Below the pieces are notes generated by a model. It was not told the DNA's origin. It saw only the letters and a list, made by a program, of their open reading frames with translations, and searched no databases. Below, one piece after another: positions 1 to 9,688 of a stretch of 13,401 nt of DNA (positions are counted from its first letter, which is position 1; every line of letters starts with the position of its first letter). The stretch is taken from positions 1 through 13,401 of the forward strand of contig JBDNIO010000159.1 of the NCBI GenBank assembly GCA_041688215.1, given 5' to 3'. Source of the stretch: JBDNIO01 sp041688215 (GTDB lineage: Bacteria; Pseudomonadota; Gammaproteobacteria; Nevskiales; Salinisphaeraceae). The translations under genes were made by a program, and so were the position numbers.

Positions 1-126
1 AGGCGCTCCCGTGGCCAACATATTAAACAATGGGCGCGGCCATTGGCTGCGCGCTGCGCCTTGCCACGAACACGGGCAGTCTTGCTGCATATGACAATAT
101 TAGTTTGAAAGAGCACTGGAGGGCAT

Positions 127-450
127 ATGCTTGTGCAAATTCTTGTTACCGCGGGTGTCAGCGCCGTTACCACGGTTATCCTCGCCGGCCTGCTTTATTG
201 GCTCTTGCTGCGCCCGCGTCTGGAGCAACAGATGGCCGCAGCAATTCGAGAGATAGCAGCCGGCGTAAAACGCGGGGTTGAAGTCGCCGGGGTTGAAATG
301 CTGCCTGAGTTTCGCACCCAGGTTCGGGAGGGGTTTCTCGAAGCCATAGCGCAGTGGCCTTCCAGTGAATTTCGTAACGTCACCCGCACCGGCGCGGAGA
401 TTGTGGAAGATGGCCTGAGTACCCTGTTCGGTCGTCGGCCCAAGAAGTAG
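127..450 (+). CDS. Small single-pass membrane protein of unknown function
   Basis: I do not recognise a family for this 107-residue protein. Residues 1-28 form a hydrophobic N-terminal helix ending in LLLRPR, so a single membrane anchor with a cytoplasmic C-terminus is likely by the positive-inside rule. The rest is amphipathic and charged (EQQMAAAIREIAAGVKRGVE), probably helical, and ends in a basic RRPKK tail. The ATG is supported by a strong ribosome binding site, GGAGGG at 118-123, a few bases upstream. The frame is intact and closes with TAG. Nothing in the 126 bases before it looks like a gene, apart from a short inverted repeat (CAATGG/CCATTG, 28-45). It is followed by an unrelated secreted protein 123 bases later. 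The reality of the gene is fairly sure; the function is unknown. Confidence 0.7.
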   Translation: MLVQILVTAGVSAVTTVILAGLLYWLLLRPRLEQQMAAAIREIAAGVKRGVEVAGVEMLPEFRTQVREGFLEAIAQWPSSEFRNVTRTGAEIVEDGLSTLFGRRPKK

Positions 451-573
451 CTCACTCGGCTGATAATTCACGCAACCCGGCTGGTAATTATTGGCTTGCT
501 CAATGTTATTTTTCGCGGGAATGTGTCAGAATTATCCTACGTTACGTAAACAACTCAGCGCGTTCCTGCTGTT

Positions 574-1030
574 ATGAAGCGACTTATACATATTCTCTTC
601 GTCATGCTTGCTGCATCAAGCGTGCCCGCACTTGCGCAATCCGAGGTCATTAGTGGTCTGCCCGGGATCGATGGCATTTCACCGATTTTACAAGTGCCCG
701 CGGCGGACCCGGCGTTATCCGATGGCCTTTTTGGTGAAGACCTGATCGATCTGCCTCTGCTGCAAGCACAAATCAGGATTTCCGAGTCGGTATCCGGCGG
801 GTTACCCGGTATAGACGGGCTGAATTTTTCGCCCGAGGCATTTGCGCAAAGCATTTCATGGGATTGACCCGGCACTGATTCGCAGCGTTCTTGGGGGCTC
901 CGACCCGCAGTTAATCCAGCAAATTACGCAAGACCTCTCAGCCGACCTCCCCGGCCTGGGCGAGTCCGAGAATGAGCAAACACAAACCCTGCCCGGGCTC
1001 GATGGTTTGCCGGTCGATTTGCCAGAGTAA
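574..1030 (+). pseudogene. Secreted protein with LPG(I/L)DG repeats, split by a frameshift
   Basis: The first part (574-867) starts with a clear signal peptide, MKRLIHILFVMLAASSVPALA, with predicted cleavage after ALA. It carries two GLPGIDG motifs (around residues 29-35 and 77-83). It ends early with SISWD and a stop. The neighbouring frame continues from about 845 to 1030 (FHGIDPALIRSVLGG...) and contains LPGLGE and a further LPGLDG motif, ending LPVDLPE. The shared motif across the two frames shows that they were one protein of about 152 residues. One surplus base between about 843 and 866 explains the shift; dropping one A of the AAA run or one G of the GGG run restores a continuous frame. 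The composite is acidic with few charged basic residues, so it is likely periplasmic or exported. I do not recognise a family. No good ribosome binding site precedes the ATG. A sequencing error is the alternative to real damage. Confidence 0.6.
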
Positions 1031-1045
1031 TAAAGCCTGCTCTGA

Positions 1046-1084
1046 ACCTGACGCTGCCAGCTAACTCAGGTCTTATCATTTTTT
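1046..1084. terminator. Possible shared terminator between convergent genes
   Basis: ACCTGA (1046-1051) pairs with TCAGGT (1066-1071), with an inner GCT/AGC pair in the loop, followed on the plus strand by a T-rich run ending in TTTTTT (1079-1084). It sits between the 3' ends of the secreted-repeat gene and the photolyase and overlaps the photolyase stop codon. The stem is short, so this is tentative. Confidence 0.35.
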
Positions 1085-2509
1085 ATCTCAGCAAAAGCGT
1101 TCAGTGCGCGGCGCCGAGAGTCTTTCAAATCGACCAGGGGATGCGGGTAATGCCTGCCCAGTTCGATATGGGCTGTCTTTAACACCTCACTCGGTGCGGT
1201 CCAGGGCCGGTGCAGGTATTTGTTGGGCAGGGCTGCGATTTCCGGTACCCATTGACGCACGTAGTGCCCGTCCGGGCCGAACCGCTGCCCCTGCAGCGCC
1301 GGATTAAAATACGGAAATAGGGCGCCGCATCGGCCCCGCACCCGGCCACCCACTGCCAGCCCAGCGTATTGTTGGCCAGATCCGCATCCACCAGAGTGTC
1401 CCAGAACCAGGCCGCCCCCTGTTGCTAGGGAACGAGCAGGTTTTTGGTAAGGAAAGACGCCACGACCATGCGCACGCGATTGTGCATCCAGCCGCAATGC
1501 CATAACTGACGCATGCCGGCATCTACCATCGGTATGCCCGTCTGGCCGCGCTGCCAGCATTGCAGGGCCTGGTCGTTGTAATCCCAGGAAAAGCGCTTGA
1601 AACGTTCATCCAGCGGCTTGTCCGGGGTTTGCGGAAAGTGGTAAAGCAGGTGGTGTGCGAATTCGCGCCATGCCACCTCGCTCAAAAACCGGTTTGCGCC
1701 GCGGGTGAGTTCAACACGCCCGGTTTCTGCCAGATGCTCGTGTACGCGATGCCAGATTTGCCGCGGACCCAACTCGCCAAAATGCAGGTGCGGAGACAGG
1801 CAGGACGTTCCCGAGCGCCCGGGGATATCACGCGCGGCGTCGTAGTGCTCGAGCGACTCCTGGATAAACGTTTCTAGCGCCGTGTGGGCGCCGTCTTCGC
1901 CAGGCGACCAAGCTTGGCGAATGCCGCTGTCCCAGCCAATGGCGGGCAGCAGGTCCAGGCTATCCAGCGTATACGAGCCGATTGCGGACCAGACCGCGGA
2001 CAGGGCGTCGGGCATCCCAGCGGTTTTTGCATTTGGCGCTTTTCAAGGTTACGCCAGAGCGGCGTAAAAACCTTGTAGGGATCGCACGCCTGGGTAGCAA
2101 TCTGCCAAGGTTCACACAGCAGCGCTGCATTATAACTTTGTGCCGTAATACCGCTGTCCCGCAAGGCCTGCTTGATGCGCCTGTCGCGCGCAATGACGGT
2201 CGGTTCATAGAACCGGTTCCAGTAGACTGCCCGCGCGCCGGTTTCCTCTACCAGCTTCTCTAGTATTTCCAGGCTTTTACCCTGGCGGATTACCAGGCGC
2301 GATCCCAGCGCGCGCAGCGCCTGATCAAGCGCCTGCAAACTGAAATGCAACCACACCCGCTGCGCGCCCCCGGGCTGCCACGGCGCCTGTTCATCGGGCG
2401 CATGAATATATGCCGGCACGATAGCTTCGTGTTGGCAGGCCGCAACCAGTGCGGGATTATCTGCCAGCCGCAGATCGCGGCGTAACCAGACGATGGCGCG
2501 GTCTTTCAT
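1066..2509 (-). pseudogene. phrB: Class I deoxyribodipyrimidine photolyase, decayed
   Basis: An intact protein would repair cyclobutane pyrimidine dimers using blue light, with FAD and an antenna chromophore. The N-terminal domain is clear (AIVWLRRDLRLADNPAL at residues 5-21). The FAD-binding catalytic domain follows in other frames: RANRFLSEVAWREF-like text, GQTGIPMVDAGMRQLWHCGWMHNRVRM, then GWQWVAGCGADAAPYFRIFNPALQGQ and KYLHRPWTAP. Together they make about 481 residues, the usual family length. Three lesions break it. A one-base loss in the CCC run at 2016-2018 shifts the frame after KPLG. A TAG at 1425-1427 replaces the Trp of LLVPWQQG. A one-base loss in the AAAA run at 1306-1309 shifts the frame at YFRIFNP. 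The ATG at 2509 has only a weak ribosome binding site and diverges from the Sir2 remnant. The family call is certain; whether the lesions are biological or sequencing errors is open. Confidence 0.88.
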
Positions 2510-2584
2510 AAACTGCCCATGTTCGCTAAACGGCGACTAAAATTTGTATGCTGTGACATAACTCGCATTAAATGACGACGCATT

Positions 2585-2893
2585 ATGACGATGCTTAAAA
2601 GCAAGTACGATGCCAGATATGCGCAAACTGTGGCGGAGGTTGCCACCCTGCTGAAACAGTCCCGGCGTGTGTTGGTGATTACCGGTGCTGGAATTTCGGC
2701 AGACTCCGGCCTGCCTACGTATCACGGTATTGGCGGCCTGTACGATGAGGCGCTTACCGAAGATGCGATACCGATAGAAGACGCATTATCCGGCCCCATG
2801 CTGCGCAAATCACCTGAAATAACCTGGAAATATATCAGTCAGATCGAGGCTGCCTGCCGCGGCACAGCTATAACCGTGCTCGGTAGCCAATGA
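2585..2893 (+). pseudogene. Truncated Sir2-family NAD-dependent protein deacetylase
   Basis: Full-length sirtuins remove acyl groups from lysine with NAD and are usually about 230-280 residues. This frame has 102 residues. It keeps the NAD-binding start, with GAGISADSGLPTYHG at about residues 36-50 followed by GGLYDE. It then keeps a helical stretch through ITWKYISQIEAACRG. After that the family pattern stops, and the frame ends with TAITVLGSQ and TGA. The catalytic His region and the zinc-binding cysteines are absent, and no continuation is visible in the other frames before clpB, so this is a deletion or replacement remnant rather than a simple frameshift. The following bases (2894-3050) show no gene and are less GC-rich. 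The gene diverges from the photolyase with 75 bases between starts. An active enzyme is very unlikely. Confidence 0.8.
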
Positions 2894-3050
2894 CACCGCT
2901 TCTCTTTTGAATTTCCGCGTTGTGATTTCTGCGTTGTTTGTTCATCTAACACCTCGTTGTGAACCATTGTATGATTCTTAACTCGGTGGCTGGGAATGTG
3001 GGGGAAGATCACTGTTCGGCGTAATGCCACATAGCGAGCATTCGCTTTAT

Positions 3051-3138
3051 TCCCTCTCCCCACTGGAGCGGGGAGAGGGAGCAGTTCGAGTCGGCTTCCA
3101 GCCGACCATCTTTAAACTCCTCGTTTTCAAGACGAGGA
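3051..3138. repeat. Three consecutive hairpins downstream of clpB
   Basis: Three perfect inverted repeats lie in a row. TCCCTCTCCCC (3051-3061) pairs with GGGGAGAGGGA (3070-3080). GTCGGCT (3090-3096) pairs with AGCCGAC (3100-3106). TCCTCGT (3118-3124) pairs with ACGAGGA (3132-3138). None is followed by a convincing T run on the clpB strand, so they resemble intergenic REP-type palindromes. They could still stop or protect the 3' end of the clpB message. The rest of 2894-3157 shows no gene. Confidence 0.6.
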
Positions 3139-3157
3139 TCGTTCATTAGGTTCATTA

Positions 3158-5740
<2,583 letters not shown>

Positions 5741-5796
5741 CGGATTACCTCATAAAAAGCGTTGGCCGTTTTTTGTGCCCGTTATTGCCTTAATAG

Positions 5797-5822
5797 ATAG
5801 GGTCGAAGCGCATTTATTCAAG
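5797..5822 (-). promoter_or_regulatory. Heat-shock (sigma-32-type) promoter of clpB
   Basis: Read on the minus strand, CTTGAA (5822-5817) is followed after 14 bases by CCCTAT (5802-5797) and then CTA. The sigma-32 consensus is CTTGAA and CCCCAT-T with a spacer of about 11-15. The site is about 57 bases upstream of the clpB ATG, which fits the known heat-shock control of clpB in gammaproteobacteria. Confidence 0.75.
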
Positions 5823-5931
5823 CACTTAAGTGGCGTATTAGCGTAGTATACGAGGCTTGGGGGTGGGTAAGCCTTCGATGGCATTCGGCGTATTCACAAG
5901 TCGCCGTCGTTCTTTTTTATCGGGAGCAGAC

Positions 5932-6684
5932 GTGACCAAATCCTATAAGGACCATGAGTTCATGATGGGCCTGGAAGCCCGGCCGCTTCGCATTCTTGCG
6001 GAATATCTGGAGCCGCGTGATCGCCTGCAACGCTATCAGGTACGCCGGTCACTGATTTTTTTCGGGTCTGCCAGAATCAGACCGAACAGCCCGGATAGTG
6101 TGGCCGACGCTGTGGACTACTATGCCGAAGCCCGGGCGCTGGCCGCGCGGCTGGCGCAGTGGACTACTGAACAGCACCAGGAGCTGGACCGATACCACAT
6201 CTGTACCGGCGGTGGGCCGGGCATTATGGAAGCTGCGAACCGGGGCGCCAACGATGTAAACCCAGACCTGTCCATGGGCTACAACATCTCGCTACCGCAG
6301 GAACAGGGCTCCAATGCCTATATCAGTCCTAAACTGAATTTTTATTTTCATTATTTCTTCATGCGTAAATTCTGGTTCATGTATGTGGCGCATGGCCTTG
6401 TCGTTTTTCCGGGCGGTTTTGGCACCATGGACGAATTGTTCGAAATGCTTACCCTGATCCAGACGGGAAAGCAGGCACCGATCCCCATCATACTTTTCGG
6501 AAAAAAATTCTGGCAAAAATTAATAGATTTTGATTTCTTCGAGCAAATGGGTCTGATATCCAGAGCAGACCTGGACCTGTTCACCCTGGTTGAAACAGTG
6601 GACGAAGCTTTCGCTGCAATGTGCACCGCGCTGGAAGACAACATGGCCGCACAAAGTAACCGCGAATTTCCTAAAAAATCTTAG
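5932..6684 (+). CDS. LOG-family (TIGR00730-like) Rossmann-fold protein
   Basis: The protein belongs to the LOG/lysine-decarboxylase-like family. Characterised members are phosphoribohydrolases that split nucleoside monophosphates or activate cytokinins. The two family signatures are present: GGGPGIMEAANRGA (residues 93-106) and PGGFGTMDELFE (160-171), where the Arg and Glu contribute to catalysis. No signal peptide or membrane segment is visible, so it is cytoplasmic. The frame is open from a TTG at 5857, but I prefer GTG at 5932. GGGAG lies at 5922-5926 just upstream, and MTKSYKDHEF...RPLRILAEYLEP is how many relatives begin, as I recall them. That gives 250 residues, with the upstream 75 bases left as leader. 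It diverges from clpB. The substrate cannot be named from sequence; AMP or another nucleotide is a family-based guess. Confidence 0.88.
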   Translation: MTKSYKDHEFMMGLEARPLRILAEYLEPRDRLQRYQVRRSLIFFGSARIRPNSPDSVADAVDYYAEARALAARLAQWTTEQHQELDRYHICTGGGPGIMEAANRGANDVNPDLSMGYNISLPQEQGSNAYISPKLNFYFHYFFMRKFWFMYVAHGLVVFPGGFGTMDELFEMLTLIQTGKQAPIPIILFGKKFWQKLIDFDFFEQMGLISRADLDLFTLVETVDEAFAAMCTALEDNMAAQSNREFPKKS

Positions 6685-6712
6685 CCTAAAAAAGAGTTAG
6701 CCTGAAAAAGAT
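6681..6712 (+). repeat. Two 16-bp tandem repeats at the LOG gene stop codon
   Basis: TTAGCCTAAAAAAGAG (6681-6696) is followed directly by TTAGCCTGAAAAAGAT (6697-6712), differing at two positions. A weaker relative, CCTAAAAAATC, precedes them. The stop codon of the LOG-family gene lies inside the first copy. It is probably slippage duplication. Confidence 0.6.
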
Positions 6713-6741
6713 TCTTGATTATGTCCCAAATTCAGCTAGCC

Positions 6742-6820
6742 CGTCATGCCGGATAAATGCGGAGCATTTATCCGGCATCCATGGACCCCGGATAGCCGCT
6801 GCGCGGCTTCCGGGGTGACG
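6742..6820. repeat. REP-type double palindrome with CGTCA ends
   Basis: The element is bounded by CGTCA (6742-6746) and its complement TGACG (6816-6820). Inside are two hairpins. The first is a 15-bp perfect stem, 6746-6760 with 6764-6778 (arm ATGCCGGATAAATGC, loop GGA). The second pairs CCCCGG (6786-6791) with CCGGGG (6810-6815) and AGCCGC (6794-6799) with GCGGCT (6803-6808). It lies between two plus-strand genes. A diverged copy of the first hairpin is at 12075-12106, so it is a dispersed family. Confidence 0.8.
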
Positions 6821-6894
6821 AGGTCAGGGGCTTGACGCCACCCGGCTGAGTTTGAAGCATAATCAGGAAAAGATTTGTAAGGGAAATACCCACA

Positions 6895-7857
6895 GTGCGT
6901 AACAAGTTCGTATTACTTTTGCAGTACAGCCTTTCGGTTGTACTGCTCATGGCCTGCCAACCCCAGGGTTTTGTAAGAGGCGGTGGCCCATCTGCGAGTC
7001 TTGAAGAGCCATCGCAGACCGCTACCAGGGAGGAAAAGCCTCGGGCGGTTCCACAACGAGAAAATGGACCGGAAGTACCTGACACACCTGCGGATCGTGA
7101 ACCCACCGTAAAAGCCGAAGCCGAAAAGCCAGAGCAACCCGACACGAAAGCATCGGACAAAGCCCTGGCCCAGTGGTGCCGTGCAATTTCCGAGCGCTTG
7201 TTCAGCGTGTCGACGGAGCATTGCCAGGACCGTGGGTTTGTCGATAGCGGTTATCGTTCAGTCCACAATCGCATCATTGCGGTACGCGAGTTGCCCGCCG
7301 AGCAACAATCACAAATCGGCCGCGTATTGCTCATTGGTGGTACCCACGGCGATGAGTTGACCTCGGTGAGCCTGTCATTCTGGTGGTTGGACATGATTGA
7401 AGAAGCGCCCCGTGCTATCGCCTGGCAGGTCGCACCCGTTATGAATCCGGACGGTCTGTTAACCGAACCCGCACAACGGGTAAATGCCAATAATGTAGAC
7501 CTTAATCGTAATTTTCCGACCCAGGATTGGCGTACAGAAAGTCGTGCGTACTGGCAGGAAGTGGGCAAGAAGCCGCGCCGCTATCCCGGTGAGACGGCTG
7601 CCAGCGAACCTGAAACCCGCTGGCTGGTGAATGCCGTGGAAACCTTCAAGCCCGATGTGATCGTGGCCTTGCATGCGCCTTACGGGGTGCTGGATTACGA
7701 CGGGGAATATCCGCCACCGCTGAAACTGGGTGAACTGGTCTTGTATCGCCTGGGCGTATTTCCGGGCTCCCTTGGCAACTACGGCTCGCGTTTTCTGGGG
7801 ATTCCGGTCATGACCGTGGAACTCAAGCACGCCATCCGTATGCCCAGCCGCGAGTAG
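6895..7857 (+). CDS. Lipoprotein M14-family zinc carboxypeptidase, C-terminus cut by TAG
   Basis: The GTG start gives a lipoprotein signal with lipobox LMAC (Cys21). Gln follows the Cys, which suggests outer-membrane sorting. Residues 29-92 are a Pro/Glu/Thr/Lys-rich spacer. The catalytic domain carries the M14 set: HGDE (zinc ligands His151, Glu154), NPDG (184-187), NNVDLNRNFP (Arg205), ALHAP (third zinc ligand His260) and TVELK (general base Glu309). M14 envelope enzymes of the MpaA type trim murein peptides, so a cell-wall or peptide-processing role is inferred. The frame stops at TAG 7855-7857. It remains open beyond that for 32 more sensible codons (ARQMWQDMNTWLQDYLL...) to a TGA at 7954-7956, so the original protein was probably about 353 residues. 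All catalytic residues precede the TAG, so activity may survive. A weak AAGGGA ribosome binding site lies upstream. Confidence 0.85.
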   Translation: MRNKFVLLLQYSLSVVLLMACQPQGFVRGGGPSASLEEPSQTATREEKPRAVPQRENGPEVPDTPADREPTVKAEAEKPEQPDTKASDKALAQWCRAISERLFSVSTEHCQDRGFVDSGYRSVHNRIIAVRELPAEQQSQIGRVLLIGGTHGDELTSVSLSFWWLDMIEEAPRAIAWQVAPVMNPDGLLTEPAQRVNANNVDLNRNFPTQDWRTESRAYWQEVGKKPRRYPGETAASEPETRWLVNAVETFKPDVIVALHAPYGVLDYDGEYPPPLKLGELVLYRLGVFPGSLGNYGSRFLGIPVMTVELKHAIRMPSRE

Positions 7858-7964
7858 GCTAGGCAAATGTGGCAGGATATGAATACCTGGCTACAGGACT
7901 ATTTGCTTTCCAAACGTCAGCTAGTGGTCGAAAAGCCATCTGCTGCCAATGGGTGAATATTCCA

Positions 7965-8089
7965 CCGGCTAAAGCCGGAGTGTAACGAGGTGAGCGTAGC
8001 GAAAAGGGTGAGGGGCAAAACCAGCCCGCGCCCCTCATCCTAACCTTCTCTCCGAGCAACGCGAGCTGAGCGCAGCGAGTGGGAGAAGG
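7965..8089. repeat. Cluster of REP-like palindromes between convergent genes
   Basis: CCGGCT (7965-7970) pairs with AGCCGG (7973-7978). GGGTGAGGGGC (8006-8016) pairs with GCCCCTCATCC (8030-8040) with one mismatch. CCTTCTC (8044-8050) pairs with GAGAAGG (8083-8089) around a loop rich in GCGAGC/GAGCGCAGCGAG. The cluster separates the 3' ends of the peptidase and deaminase genes and may work as a two-way transcription stop or mRNA protector. It is typical intergenic repeat material; 7957-8153 holds no gene. Confidence 0.6.
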
Positions 8090-8153
8090 AAGTTGTTAAA
8101 TGGCCGCCTAAGGGTGGAGGTTACGGATCCTGAATTCATGACTCTAAACACTG

Positions 8154-8717
8154 TCAGTAGATTTTTCCGGCCTGCTGCACGTATCGTGCAAGCACATTTG
8201 CTGCCTCTTGCCGCAGCACATCCCGGGTAACGCGAATGCCGCGGTCTGCCAGTGCGGCCTCCCATAATGGCGGCTTGCTGCCTTCATCGAATCCCACGGC
8301 CCGGATATCGGCATCGCGTGCGCCGCATACCAGGCGGCGTATGCCCGACCAGGGCAGGGCGCCTAGGCACATGGCGCAGGGCTCGGCGTTGGTCACCAGG
8401 GTTAATTCATACGCACTTAAATCCGGACTCCCAAGCACACTTTGTGCCAGGGTCAGCGCTACCATTTCTGCGTGCGCCAGCGAAGCGCCACTGGCAAATA
8501 CCAGGTTGGGCGCTGCTGCAACCAGTCTGTCGTGTTGATCAAATACGGCGGCGCCAAACGGTCCGCCGTCGCCAGCATCAATATTACCGTTCGACAGCGC
8601 AACGGCCAGGCGCATCTGGGCCTCGTCCGTGCCGTAATCGGTTCCCGATTGCGCTACAACGTCAGCCACCCATGCCGGCAGTTGTATATGCCAGTTATCA
8701 GGTAAATTGCTATGCAT
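8154..8717 (-). CDS. Nucleoside/nucleobase deaminase, guanine-deaminase-like
   Basis: This is a cytidine-deaminase-fold zinc enzyme. The zinc site is complete: HAE (His82 ligand, Glu84 proton shuttle) and PCAMC (Cys114, Cys117). GGPFGAAV (51-58) and the C-terminal GFDEGSKPPLWE and KIY ending resemble the bacterial guanine deaminase branch more than TadA, so deamination of guanine to xanthine is the best guess. Other purine or pteridine substrates are possible. It is cytoplasmic, with no signal. I take the ATG at 8717, giving 187 residues, rather than the TTG one codon earlier. Only a weak AGG ribosome binding site is visible. The gene starts 19 bases after the TerC-family gene on the same strand, so they are probably co-transcribed with this gene second. 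It converges on the peptidase gene. The deaminase call is firm; the substrate is not. Confidence 0.88.
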   Translation of the reverse strand: MHSNLPDNWHIQLPAWVADVVAQSGTDYGTDEAQMRLAVALSNGNIDAGDGGPFGAAVFDQHDRLVAAAPNLVFASGASLAHAEMVALTLAQSVLGSPDLSAYELTLVTNAEPCAMCLGALPWSGIRRLVCGARDADIRAVGFDEGSKPPLWEAALADRGIRVTRDVLRQEAANVLARYVQQAGKIY

Positions 8718-8736
8718 CAATCTACGCCTAACCCGA

Positions 8737-9456
8737 TTATTTTTGCAGCCTGCGCACGCGCAGGTTTAGCATTTCCACGGCTAGTGAAAAGCCCATGGCG
8801 AAATAGACGTAGCCCTTGGGAATTTGGAATGCAAGGCCTTCGCCTATCAGCGCCACGCCGATCAGAATAAGAAACGACAAGGCCAGCATCTTGATGGTGG
8901 GGTTGTTGTCCACGAAGCGCCCAACCGGGTTTGCAGCAATCATCATCACGATTATGGCCGCCACAATAGCGGCCATCATTACGGGAATATCATCGGCCAG
9001 CCCAACCGCGGTAATTACAGAATCCAGCGAAAACACGATATCCAGCAGGCCGATCTGGATGATTACGGCAAAAAAGCTGCTGGTGCCGGCTTTTTTAGCG
9101 GCGTTATTCGAACTGTCGGCCGCCGACTCCAGGCCCTCGTGTATTTCCAGCGTGCTCTTGGCCAGCAGGAAAAGGCCGCCGGCAATCAGGATGATGTCGC
9201 GCCAGGAAATAGCGAAATCCAGTACCGCGAACAGCGGTGTTGTCGCGCTCATGATCCAGGCGATTGATAGCAGCAACAATAGTCGGGTGACCATGGCGGC
9301 GCCCAGGCCGATAACCCGCGCGCGCTCCCGCTGATGTTCCGGCAGTTTGCCTGCAAGGATAGAAATGAAAACGATGTTGTCGATACCCAGGACTATCTCA
9401 AGCGAAGCCAGCGTGAGAAACGCAATCCACGCGGAAGGATCAGTCAGCAGTTCCAT
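8737..9456 (-). CDS. TerC/YoaE-family integral membrane protein
   Basis: TerC-family proteins are multi-pass inner-membrane proteins. Studied members export manganese or help metallate exported proteins, and some are tied to tellurite resistance. The signature pair of membrane motifs is present: LEIVLGIDNIVF (residues 19-30) and LLDIVFSLDSVITA (about 137-150), each with a conserved acidic residue. About seven hydrophobic helices can be counted, and the protein ends with a basic tail LRVRRLQK. I take the ATG at 9456 (MELLTDPSAW), which gives 239 residues, the normal length for the short form without CBS domains. The frame extends upstream to 9543, but that part is not family-like. It is the first gene of a likely two-gene unit with the deaminase, and diverges from the universal stress gene. 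The ion substrate is inferred from the family only. Confidence 0.92.
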   Translation of the reverse strand: MELLTDPSAWIAFLTLASLEIVLGIDNIVFISILAGKLPEHQRERARVIGLGAAMVTRLLLLLSIAWIMSATTPLFAVLDFAISWRDIILIAGGLFLLAKSTLEIHEGLESAADSSNNAAKKAGTSSFFAVIIQIGLLDIVFSLDSVITAVGLADDIPVMMAAIVAAIIVMMIAANPVGRFVDNNPTIKMLALSFLILIGVALIGEGLAFQIPKGYVYFAMGFSLAVEMLNLRVRRLQK

Positions 9457-9493
9457 ATGATCAGCCTGAACAACTTGGTGAGCAACAAAGGCC

Positions 9494-9597
9494 GGGAATT
9501 TAACACATTCCCCGTTATAGCCACTTGCACAAATTCGGTGCAAGGCGAAGCTCGTGTCGGCAAAACACTGCCCGCTAACCTCATGTATAGGTACATG
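9494..9597. promoter_or_regulatory. Inverted repeats in the terC-usp divergent intergenic region
   Basis: Three perfect inverted repeats lie in the 205 bases between the divergent genes: GGGAAT/ATTCCC (9494-9499 with 9507-9512), CTTGCAC/GTGCAAG (9524-9530 with 9538-9544, spacer 7) and CATGTA/TACATG (9582-9587 with 9592-9597). They could be operators or 5'-leader hairpins of the TerC message. I saw no match to the yybP-ykoY manganese riboswitch. The role is unproven. Confidence 0.35.
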
Positions 9598-9644
9598 GCA
9601 CGAAAGCTGCTGATCTAAGAAACACGAAACAAACGTTGCGCCCC

Positions 9645-9664
9645 GGAGGAGCCAGACACCTATG
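9645..9664 (+). promoter_or_regulatory. Strong ribosome binding site and ATG of the original usp start
   Basis: GGAGGA (9645-9650) lies 11 bases before ATG 9662-9664. This frame reads M L L T stop (TAA 9674-9676) and then R I L Y V L S D D A, in phase with the universal stress protein. The site therefore marks the ancestral start, now separated from the body by one stop codon. Confidence 0.7.
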
Positions 9665-9688
9665 TTGTTAACCTAAAGAATCCTGTAT

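Noticed and set aside
842..867. Programmed frameshift in the LPG(I/L)DG gene
   Set aside because: No slippery heptamer with a downstream structure that I can recognise; a single surplus base is simpler.
8126..8138. Adjacent GGATCC and GAATTC sites resembling a cloning linker
   Set aside because: Nothing else vector-like surrounds them; two six-base sites can occur together by chance.
9457..9600. yybP-ykoY manganese riboswitch upstream of the TerC-family gene
   Set aside because: The conserved loop sequences are not visible on the minus strand; only simple hairpins are present.
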